From positions 573,315 through 637,314 of the forward strand of contig NZ_BBJC02000001.1 of NCBI RefSeq assembly GCF_000739715.2: DNA of 64,000 nt. Reading direction: 5' to 3'. How positions within the stretch are numbered: position 1 is the first letter of the stretch; each line of letters starts with the position of its first letter. This DNA comes from Falsirhodobacter sp. alg1 (GTDB lineage Bacteria > Pseudomonadota > Alphaproteobacteria > Rhodobacterales > Rhodobacteraceae). A program made the translations under genes and the position numbers. Positions 8,279 to 15,349 of the stretch are shown here, piece after piece. The notes below the pieces were generated by a model. It ran no database searches. It worked only from the letters and a program-made list of their open reading frames with translations, and was not told the DNA's origin.

Positions 8279-9498
8279 ACATGATCCGTGATAAGAGATG
8301 CCGAACGATACTGCGTAACTTTTGCGGCCATCCGCCGCGCCAGCATCGGGGCTGTCACCAGTGTGGTGCCCCCGGCCGTGACGCGGAACCAGCGCGCGTC
8401 TTCGGATGCATTCTCCCCCACCACCAGATCGGCAGGGATGATGGTGCCCGGGGCCACGATGGCACGGGTCAGGCGGGCACCCGGTTCGATCCGGGCGCCG
8501 GGCAGGACGACTGTTCCGTCCAGCAGCGTCCAGCGCCGCGTTCCACCCAAGGGAGGCATCAGCGAAAGCCCTCCGGCCTGAATGCTGTAGCCTGCCCAGC
8601 CGCTTTGTCCGGGGGTCAGGGTGCGGTGCAACGGGGCTGCCGTTTCGGGCAGGCGGCAGCGGGCCAAGCCGTCCCGCAGATCGATCCAGCTAAGCCGGAA
8701 GGCATCCAGCGTGCCGACATCGCGCCAATAGGGGGCATGACCGTCCGCATCGGCCTTGCGGGTATGGGCAAAGGCCACACCCTCTGCCACCGCATGCGGC
8801 AGGATATCTTTGCCGAAATCATGCGAGGACTCCGGGTTGGCACGATCGGCCAGCAGGACCTGACGCAACCATTTCCAGTTGAAAACATAGATCCCCATGC
8901 TTGCCAATGCCCGTGACGGATCACCGGGCATATGTGGCGGATTGCGGGGCTTTTCCACGAACATCCGGATGCGGCCATCCGCATCGGTTCCCATGACACC
9001 AAAGGAGGATGCATCCGAAAGCGGAACGGCATCCACGGCCACCGTCACCTGGGCGCCGGCGCTGCGGTGGTCGGCAATCATCGCGGCAATATCCATGTCA
9101 TAGACATGGTCACCCGCCAGAACCACAACCTCGGCCGCGCCGCTTGCATCGATATCTGAAATATTGTCGGACAGGACGGCAGCGGTACCGGCATATCCTT
9201 CGGCAGTCCCGGTGACCGTGGGGCCGTGGCGCATGTGGATGCTGTTGAAGGCATGCCCCCAGCGGGATGTCATATGTGCCTCGAGCGTGGCGGGGCAGTA
9301 CTGGGTGCCCACCAGCAAATTGCGGATACCGGAGCGGACAGCGCCCGCCACGGTGAAATCCACGATGCGGCGCGTTTCGCCGAAGGGCAGGGCGGGTTTG
9401 CACTCGGCCCCTGTCAGTTCGAACAGACGGGAGCCTTGCCCCCCCGCCAAAAGAACGCCAAGCGTCCGGCCTAGATCAAGGGTCTTTTGCAATGTCAT
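8275..9498 (-). CDS. glgC: Glucose-1-phosphate adenylyltransferase (ADP-glucose pyrophosphorylase), divergent
   Basis: 407 residues. The N-terminal nucleotidyltransferase domain shows the pyrophosphorylase loop LLAGGQGSRLFELT, followed by CKPALPFGE, the ADP-glucose site segments VVLAGDHVYDMD, FVEKPRNPP and SMGIYVF, and SHDFGKDILPHA with YWRDVGTLDA. The C-terminal left-handed beta-helix is short but ends with the family motif VVGENASEDARWF. It makes ADP-glucose for glycogen synthesis. Compared with Escherichia coli GlgC, the NKRAKP segment that carries the allosteric lysine reads GAECKP, so activator control may differ. GGAGA lies about six bases before ATG 9498. Confidence 0.9.
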   Translation of the reverse strand: MTLQKTLDLGRTLGVLLAGGQGSRLFELTGAECKPALPFGETRRIVDFTVAGAVRSGIRNLLVGTQYCPATLEAHMTSRWGHAFNSIHMRHGPTVTGTAEGYAGTAAVLSDNISDIDASGAAEVVVLAGDHVYDMDIAAMIADHRSAGAQVTVAVDAVPLSDASSFGVMGTDADGRIRMFVEKPRNPPHMPGDPSRALASMGIYVFNWKWLRQVLLADRANPESSHDFGKDILPHAVAEGVAFAHTRKADADGHAPYWRDVGTLDAFRLSWIDLRDGLARCRLPETAAPLHRTLTPGQSGWAGYSIQAGGLSLMPPLGGTRRWTLLDGTVVLPGARIEPGARLTRAIVAPGTIIPADLVVGENASEDARWFRVTAGGTTLVTAPMLARRMAAKVTQYRSASLITDHV

Positions 9499-9603
9499 GG
9501 AAGGTCTCCGCCCGTCTTCATCCGAAGAACCTTTTGTATGATGCCTTGGTTCCAGCTGTCCGACGCGGATTCATAAATATCATGCATCACCGCCATATTC
9601 TGT

Positions 9604-11826
9604 CTAATTATTAGGCACCTTGCCATTCCAGAACAGACGCACAGGGCTGTTTTCGGATCCATCGGACAAGGAGGACCCATCAAGCGCCACATGGATTTCC
9701 AGCCTGTCCCCCTGATAGGTGCGGGTCAATCTCAACACCCCTGTTGCCGGGGTATCGGCATGTGCATCGGCGTGCTCGAAAAAGGCCGGGTTGTGGCTGC
9801 GCAGTGCCATCATCTGACGGGTCAGTTTTGCCTTGGCTGTTTTCGCGCTCGATACGGCGGCAAAATCCACCAGCAGGCGATTGTCCGGGTCGGTAAGATG
9901 GTGCGCCATGACCTCGGTCCCCTGATAGATATAGGGAATCCCCGGCAGCCCGAATTTCAGGGCAACCTGTGCAAGGGAAAGCTGATCCCCCCGCAGCATC
10001 AGCGCGCGCGCGGCCTCTGGCAGCATGGTGTGCCAATGGGCGCAGAGGGCGGCGGCAAAGACCTGCGCGCGTTTTTCCGCTTCGGCATCGGGATGGGTCC
10101 AATTGGTCACAAGCTTTGCTTCACGCATCGCCTTTTCGATGTGGGTGGCAAGCCGGTCACCCAGATCGCTGCGGCCTGTTTCCCAGATCGCCAGCAGGCT
10201 TTGCAGAATGTACCAGCGCAGGTTGGCATCCACCCCCTCGGCATGGGGCATCCGGTTGGCGTCCTGCCAAAGTGCGTCGAACTGGTGGGGCAGGTGGCTG
10301 ATGGCCACAAGACGCATGCGGGCATCTTCGGCCCGCTTGGTATCATGTGTCGATGTCAGGTTCACATGGGTGGGCCGAACCCCGGCCAGCCATTGGTCGA
10401 ACCCTGCAACATCCAGTGTCGCCTCATCCGGTTGGCTACCGACCTCGTTGGCGGCCAGATACCGGTTCCACCGGAATGCAGCCGTATCCTCGTGTGATTT
10501 TGCCAGAAGGGCACCGGTGACCTGCTGGAACCTTTGGCGAAAGGCCCGCGCCTCCTCGGTTGTCGCGTCCAGAATGGTGGCGGTCAGGGCGCGGATGGCG
10601 CGATCGGAGCGTACATCCTGTGCCGCCGCATCCGCGACGCGTTCCATCAGGACGCGATCCTCTTCGCTGGTCAGCGTGTCGGTGATGTAGGTGCGATAGC
10701 GGGGGAAATGCCGCAGCAGGGCCAGAACAGCCTCGCGCAGCGATTCATCGCCGAACCCGGCCAGTGTTGCGCGGCGACCCAGGGCCACCAGTTGCAACAG
10801 TTCGGCAGCAAGATCGCCTTGGGCCACCTCATCCTTTGCCTGTTCAAGGGCCTGTTCGAAGGTTCCGGTCATACCTGTTTCGCGCCGCCACAGGGTATCC
10901 AGCAGTGCCAGCCCTTCGGCATCGGTCAGCACACGTGTCAGTGCACATGCGGATTCGTACCCTGTCGTGCCAAGCGTTTTCCAGTCCGGGGGCAGCCGCT
11001 CATCCCCCGAAAGAATCTTTTCCACCCATACCGGGGTACCCGGCAATGCCGCAGCCAACTGCTCCAGATATTTCGCGGGGTCTGCCAGCCCGTCTATGTG
11101 ATCCACCCGCAGGCCCTGTACCTGACCGCCGCGCACCAGATCGAATATCAGTGCATGGGTGTCCTCGAATACATTTGCATCCTCTACCCGCATTCCGATC
11201 AGGCCGGTGACGTTGAAAAAGCGGCGGTGGGTGATGCTGTCCCGCTCCATTTCCCAATGGACCAACCGCCACGCCTGCGCGTCATGGGTGCGGGAAATGA
11301 CGGACGGATCATCGAACCCGCCATCCGGGCACGTGCTGGGGCGAAGGGGCAGGTGCAATGTGCCATCGGTCAGATATCCGCCGTCTGCAGGATCGATGCG
11401 GAATGTGTCGGTTTCGGCAAAGGGGGCGGTCAGGAATGGCAACAGCAATCGCCCTGCCTCCCAGTCGATGTCGAAATGATGCGCATAGCGGCTGTTCTTG
11501 CCATGGCGCAGAACATCGACCAGCCAAGGGTTCTCCAGATTGAAGGCGGTGTGGTTCGGCACGATATCCAGTACCAGCGAAATGCCCGCCTCCGAGGCGG
11601 CTGCGGCCAGGGCATCAAAGCCGGCCCGCCCGCCCAGACTTTCATCGATCCTGCTTGGATCTGTTATGTCGTACCCATGGGTTGACCCTGTGGTTGCCTG
11701 AAAGATAGGCGAAAGATAAAGATGCGTGACACCCAGATCTTTCAGGTGCGGCAAAATGTCTGTTCCTGTCTGGAAACTGCGCCCGTTGCGCAGCAGCAGA
11801 TGATAGAGCGCAGTCGGAAGGGTCAT
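9604..11826 (-). CDS. treY: Malto-oligosyltrehalose synthase
   Basis: 740 residues, typical of TreY, which isomerises the reducing-end alpha-1,4 bond of a maltodextrin to the alpha-1,1 trehalose bond. GH13 motifs are DIVPNHTAF (88-95), the nucleophile in GLRVDHIDGLADP (Asp242), WVEKILSGDERLP (Glu269) and STHDTKRAED; the C-terminal PGIPYIYQGTE is also characteristic. ATG 11826 is preceded by GAGGA with suitable spacing, and an upstream in-frame start at 11913 is not supported. It lies first in a minus-strand series treY-glgC-glgX with 105 bases before glgC. The partner trehalohydrolase TreZ is not in the window. Confidence 0.93.
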   Translation of the reverse strand: MTLPTALYHLLLRNGRSFQTGTDILPHLKDLGVTHLYLSPIFQATTGSTHGYDITDPSRIDESLGGRAGFDALAAAASEAGISLVLDIVPNHTAFNLENPWLVDVLRHGKNSRYAHHFDIDWEAGRLLLPFLTAPFAETDTFRIDPADGGYLTDGTLHLPLRPSTCPDGGFDDPSVISRTHDAQAWRLVHWEMERDSITHRRFFNVTGLIGMRVEDANVFEDTHALIFDLVRGGQVQGLRVDHIDGLADPAKYLEQLAAALPGTPVWVEKILSGDERLPPDWKTLGTTGYESACALTRVLTDAEGLALLDTLWRRETGMTGTFEQALEQAKDEVAQGDLAAELLQLVALGRRATLAGFGDESLREAVLALLRHFPRYRTYITDTLTSEEDRVLMERVADAAAQDVRSDRAIRALTATILDATTEEARAFRQRFQQVTGALLAKSHEDTAAFRWNRYLAANEVGSQPDEATLDVAGFDQWLAGVRPTHVNLTSTHDTKRAEDARMRLVAISHLPHQFDALWQDANRMPHAEGVDANLRWYILQSLLAIWETGRSDLGDRLATHIEKAMREAKLVTNWTHPDAEAEKRAQVFAAALCAHWHTMLPEAARALMLRGDQLSLAQVALKFGLPGIPYIYQGTEVMAHHLTDPDNRLLVDFAAVSSAKTAKAKLTRQMMALRSHNPAFFEHADAHADTPATGVLRLTRTYQGDRLEIHVALDGSSLSDGSENSPVRLFWNGKVPNN

Positions 11827-11905
11827 TTTTTTCCTCGGGTTACAGGGATATCTATCAAGCCGCGCGGGGGGGCAGGAGTTCCCCCGCCTATCGTTTTTTA
11901 GATGC

Positions 11906-11931
11906 GGAACCATCCGGCGGGTCGTGTGGTT
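11906..11931 (+). promoter_or_regulatory. Possible EcfG/ECF-type promoter (GGAAC-N17-GGTT)
   Basis: GGAAC at 11906-11910 and GGTT at 11928-11931 are separated by 17 bases. This resembles the alphaproteobacterial general-stress promoter consensus GGAAC-N16/17-CGTT, with one mismatch. It lies about 50 bases before the PRC-barrel gene, a protein type often under envelope or general stress control. Many Rhodobacteraceae lack EcfG, so the match could be accidental or belong to another ECF sigma factor. Confidence 0.3.
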
Positions 11932-11979
11932 GTAGGGGGGTATGCGGCATCAACACGCCGCTGAAACAGGAGTTTGAAG

Positions 11980-12624
11980 ATGAAAAAGCTTGCGATTTCG
12001 ACCGCCGCCCTTGCCCTCATGTCGGGTGTAGCATTCGCTCAAACATCAACCGCACCAACCACTGGTACGGGTGAAACGACGACCGGAACAGGGGCGTCGC
12101 AAGCCCCGCTGACAGGTAACACCGCCTCGCCCGAAGCCCCGCCGAAAGATACGGGTGATGAAGGTGGTGCACCGGCCCTGGAATCAGAAGGAATGGACAA
12201 CGATCATTCCACCACGATGCCTGAAGGTTCGCAGCAGTCAATGCCCGAAACGGACATGGGTGACACGGATGCTGCCCCCATGACAGACGATCATTCGACC
12301 ATGGGTGATGCACATATGATGGAGCCGCCGGAAGGCTTCATGGCGACCGAGGCAACGATGCTGGAGCCGGATATGCTCGACGGTATCGACGTCTACGGCA
12401 ATGATGACGAATCGATCGGCAGTGTATCCGAAGTCATTCCGGCCGAAGGCACCCCGCAGCAGGTGATCGTTGATGTCGGTGGCTTCCTCGGGATCGGTGC
12501 AAAATCGGTTGCGCTGAATGTGTCCGAGCTGAACTTCTTCAAGGAAACCGATGGTGATACGGTTCGCGCCTATACCACGATGACCGAAGACGAGATGGAA
12601 GCGCTGCCCGAATACGAGGGCTGA
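11980..12624 (+). CDS. Secreted PRC-barrel domain protein
   Basis: 214 residues. A signal peptide (MKKLAISTAALALMSGVAFAQ) is followed by a low-complexity Thr/Gly/Pro-rich and then acidic, Met-rich linker (about 25-120). A C-terminal PRC-barrel-like domain (about 128-205) contains GIDVYGNDDESIGSVSEVI and VIVDVGGFLGIGAKSVAL. PRC-barrel proteins of this layout are periplasmic and common in alphaproteobacteria; their function is generally not established. AGGAG lies seven bases before ATG 11980; a TTG two codons earlier is less likely. A rho-independent terminator follows directly, so it appears to be monocistronic. Confidence 0.85.
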   Translation: MKKLAISTAALALMSGVAFAQTSTAPTTGTGETTTGTGASQAPLTGNTASPEAPPKDTGDEGGAPALESEGMDNDHSTTMPEGSQQSMPETDMGDTDAAPMTDDHSTMGDAHMMEPPEGFMATEATMLEPDMLDGIDVYGNDDESIGSVSEVIPAEGTPQQVIVDVGGFLGIGAKSVALNVSELNFFKETDGDTVRAYTTMTEDEMEALPEYEG

Positions 12625-12644
12625 TTCCATCCGGATCGTGATTG

Positions 12645-12670
12645 AAAGGCCCGCATCAGCGGGCCTTTTT
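12645..12670 (+). terminator. Rho-independent terminator after PRC-barrel gene
   Basis: A perfect 10-bp stem, AAAGGCCCGC at 12645-12654 with GCGGGCCTTT at 12659-12668, has an ATCA loop and runs into a T tract. It separates the PRC-barrel gene from the SOS-box region of the following operon. Confidence 0.9.
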
Positions 12671-12690
12671 CATTGGCATTTGCCGTTCGT

Positions 12691-12705
12691 GAACATATAG
12701 TGAAC
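12691..12705 (+). promoter_or_regulatory. LexA (SOS) box GAAC-N7-GAAC
   Basis: GAAC at 12691-12694, seven bases, then GAAC at 12702-12705. This direct repeat is the alphaproteobacterial LexA target (GTTC-N7-GTTC on the other strand), known from Rhizobium and Rhodobacter. It ends two bases before the radical SAM start codon at 12708 and sits between an upstream terminator and the gene, so it can only serve the radical SAM-udgX operon. DNA-damage induction of the pair is an inference from this site. Confidence 0.75.
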
Positions 12706-12707
12706 AC

Positions 12708-13931
12708 ATGGCACAACGTACCCTTTCGGAAAAGCTGGCGCTGCTTTCGGATGCAGCGAAATATGACGCTTCCTGCGCCTCGAGCGGCGGGGAAAAACGC
12801 GATTCACGCGATGGTAAGGGGGTGGGCAGTTCCGGTGGTTCGGGCATCTGCCATGCCTATACCCCCGATGGTAGGTGCATCAGCCTTCTGAAGATACTGA
12901 TGACCAACTTCTGCATCTTTGATTGTGTCTATTGCGTCAATCGCGTGTCCTCCAAGGTCGAGCGCGCGCGGTTTTCCGTGGAAGAGGTTGTCCGCCTGAC
13001 AATGGAATTTTACCGGCGGAACTATATCGAAGGACTGTTCCTGTCGTCGGGCATTATCCGGTCGTCGGATGATACGATGGCCGACATGGTGCGGATCGCC
13101 AAGACCCTGCGCGAAGTGGAGCATTTCCGTGGCTATATCCATCTAAAGACGATTCCCGATGCCTCGCAAGATCTGATCGACGAGGCAGGGAAATATGCGG
13201 ACCGCCTGTCGATCAATATCGAACTGCCGACCGAGCGTGGGCTGAACGAACTCGCCCCCGAAAAATCCTCTAGGGGAATTCGGCGGGCGATGGGAGCCGT
13301 CCGCCTGAAGCGGGAGGAATCGCGCGAGGTGACCCATACCGGCAAGCGACGGGCCCGTTTTGCACCTGCAGGGCAATCCACCCAGATGATCGTCGGGGCG
13401 GACGGGGCGGATGATCGGGCCGTATTGGGGCAATCGGCCAATCTTTATGCCAATTACGGGCTGAGCCGCGTCTATTATTCTGCGTTTTCGCCCATTCCTG
13501 ACGCCTCGCGAATGCTGCCCTTGGTCAAGCCGCCCCTGATGCGGGAACATCGGCTGTATCAGGCCGACTGGCTGCTGCGCTTTTATGGTTTCGATGTTGG
13601 GGAAATTGCCGGCGGCGGAATGCTCGATCTGGACATAGATCCCAAAACGGCCTGGGCGCTGGCCCACCGTGAGGCATTTCCCGTGGATATCAATCGTGCG
13701 CCACGGGAGGTTCTGCTGCGCGTGCCGGGGTTCGGGGTGCGCACGGTGGACCGTGTACTGGCCGCGCGCCGCCGGGGGGCGGTACGATACGAACATCTGC
13801 TGGCCATGGGCGCAATCCTGAAAAAGGCGCGCCCGTTCATCACGATGCCCGGCTGGTCGCCCCGCGGACTGGACGCCGTCGATCTGCGTGCGCGTTTTGC
13901 GCCGCCCCCTGAACAGTTGAGCCTGTTCTGA
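12708..13931 (+). CDS. Radical SAM protein of the DNA modification/repair type (UDG-linked)
   Basis: 407 residues. The [4Fe-4S]/S-adenosylmethionine motif CxxxCxxC is at Cys69, Cys73 and Cys76 (NFCIFDCVYC). A Gly/Ser-rich N-terminal loop precedes it (about 38-48). The C-terminus (about 325-355) holds a helix-hairpin-helix-like VPGFGVRTVDRVLAARR, a DNA-binding element. This matches the TIGR03916 family, described as putative DNA modification/repair radical SAM proteins that co-occur with UdgX and DUF4130. The reaction is unknown. Its stop overlaps the udgX start (TGATG), and an SOS box lies just upstream. The start codon sits only two bases from that box, so ribosome binding relies on weak sequence. 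Confidence 0.9.
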   Translation: MAQRTLSEKLALLSDAAKYDASCASSGGEKRDSRDGKGVGSSGGSGICHAYTPDGRCISLLKILMTNFCIFDCVYCVNRVSSKVERARFSVEEVVRLTMEFYRRNYIEGLFLSSGIIRSSDDTMADMVRIAKTLREVEHFRGYIHLKTIPDASQDLIDEAGKYADRLSINIELPTERGLNELAPEKSSRGIRRAMGAVRLKREESREVTHTGKRRARFAPAGQSTQMIVGADGADDRAVLGQSANLYANYGLSRVYYSAFSPIPDASRMLPLVKPPLMREHRLYQADWLLRFYGFDVGEIAGGGMLDLDIDPKTAWALAHREAFPVDINRAPREVLLRVPGFGVRTVDRVLAARRRGAVRYEHLLAMGAILKKARPFITMPGWSPRGLDAVDLRARFAPPPEQLSLF

Positions 13932-15349
13932 TGCATATGACGCTGCCCGTCATTGGCACGGTGGCCGCATGGCGGGCGCGGGTGCGCGGGCTTGCCGCCG
14001 AAGGTATCGCGCCGGGGGATGTGGTCTGGCAGGTGGGGGAGGATGCCGGTACCCTGTTTGCCGATGCCCGCCCCAGCATTCCACCGCGTCAGTTGCGCAT
14101 CAACCGTGCCGCACTGCACGAGATTGAAACGGCTTTGTGCCATTCCGACCCCGAACGGTTCAATCGCGCGCATGATGTGCTGCTGCGCCTGAATGACGGG
14201 CTGGTATGGGGGGATCGGACAGACCCGGCGGTACGCCGCATTCTGGAACAGGCCAAATCCGTTCGGCGTGATATTCACAAGATGCATGCTTTCGTCCGTT
14301 TTCGCGAGGTGGGGGCGTCAGGCCCCCGCCGCGCCTTTGCCGCCTGGTTCGAACCGGAACATTCGATCGTTGAGGTCGGAACACCGTTTTTTGCCAAACG
14401 CTTCGGTGATATGGATTGGGTGATCGCGACACCTTTGGTAACCGCGCGGTTTGACGGCCAACTGCGGTTCGAGGAAACCCGCAGCACCGCCCCCCCGCCG
14501 CCCGATGCGACCGAGGAGTTGTGGCGCACCTATTACGCCAGCATCTTCAATCCGGCTCGGGTGATGGTAAAGGCCATGCAATCCGAAATGCCGCGCAAGT
14601 TCTGGAAAAACCTGCCCGAGGCCGATCTGATTCCGGGCCTGATCCGGGGTGCGGAGACGCGGGTTCGCCAGATGCAGGAACGCGAGGCCGAAGAGGCCCC
14701 CGCCCGCAGGCTGGCTGTGGCCCGCCGGATGGCAACCCCCGACCGCCCCATGCCCGAGGCGGGGAGCCTTGAGGCCCTGCGCGCACAGGCTGCGGATTGC
14801 GCGCGCTGTCCGTTGCACGCCCCCGCCACACAGACGGTGTTCGGCGAAGGGCCGCCGGATGCCCCCGTGGTTTTTGTCGGTGAACAGCCCGGCGATCAGG
14901 AGGATCTGGCAGGACGCCCGTTCATCGGCCCTGCAGGTCGGGTCTTTGACGAGGTGGCCCTGGAGGCAGGGCTGGACCGGGGGCGGATTTATATCACAAA
15001 TGCCGTCAAGCATTTCAAATTTACCCAGCGTGGCAAGCGCCGCATCCACCAGCGCCCGGCCACGCCGGAAATCCATGCCTGCCAAGGCTGGCTGGAGGCG
15101 GAACTGGCCATGATCCGTCCCCGGCTGATCGTTGCCATGGGCGCGACGGCGCTTCAGACGCTGACCGGATCTGGTGCCGGGCTTTTGCAGCGGCGCGGGA
15201 TGATGGAGCAGACGAAAAAAGGGGTGCCGGTTCTGATAACCATACACCCCTCCTATCTGTTGCGATTGCCGGACGCGGAACTGGCCCGCGCCGAACGCGT
15301 CCGCTTCTGCCAGGATCTGGCAAAAGCGGCGCATTTTCTGGCGGCTTAG
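13931..15349 (+). CDS. udgX: DUF4130-UdgX fusion: uracil-DNA cross-linking glycosylase-family protein
   Basis: 472 residues in two parts. Residues 1 to about 245 are a DUF4130 (TIGR03915) domain, a companion of the radical SAM protein. About 275-470 is a family-4-type uracil-DNA glycosylase domain with the cluster cysteines CARCPLH, motif A GEQPGDQED, and KRRIHQRP. The KRRIH loop (His373) is specific to UdgX, whose studied mycobacterial member bonds covalently to the abasic site after removing uracil. The pairing of all three families in one coupled unit supports a single DNA-repair function. The stop overlaps the convergent MscS gene by four bases. Confidence 0.92.
   Translation: MHMTLPVIGTVAAWRARVRGLAAEGIAPGDVVWQVGEDAGTLFADARPSIPPRQLRINRAALHEIETALCHSDPERFNRAHDVLLRLNDGLVWGDRTDPAVRRILEQAKSVRRDIHKMHAFVRFREVGASGPRRAFAAWFEPEHSIVEVGTPFFAKRFGDMDWVIATPLVTARFDGQLRFEETRSTAPPPPDATEELWRTYYASIFNPARVMVKAMQSEMPRKFWKNLPEADLIPGLIRGAETRVRQMQEREAEEAPARRLAVARRMATPDRPMPEAGSLEALRAQAADCARCPLHAPATQTVFGEGPPDAPVVFVGEQPGDQEDLAGRPFIGPAGRVFDEVALEAGLDRGRIYITNAVKHFKFTQRGKRRIHQRPATPEIHACQGWLEAELAMIRPRLIVAMGATALQTLTGSGAGLLQRRGMMEQTKKGVPVLITIHPSYLLRLPDAELARAERVRFCQDLAKAAHFLAA

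Noticed and set aside
9495-9692. Short minus-strand frame in the treY-glgC gap
   Set aside because: It overlaps the treY end and the glgC start in another frame, has no ribosome-binding site and resembles no known peptide.
11864-11899. GC hairpin (11864-11870 with 11881-11887) followed a few bases later by a T run upstream of the PRC-barrel gene
   Set aside because: No plus-strand gene precedes it, and the T run is displaced from the stem, so a terminator role is not supported.
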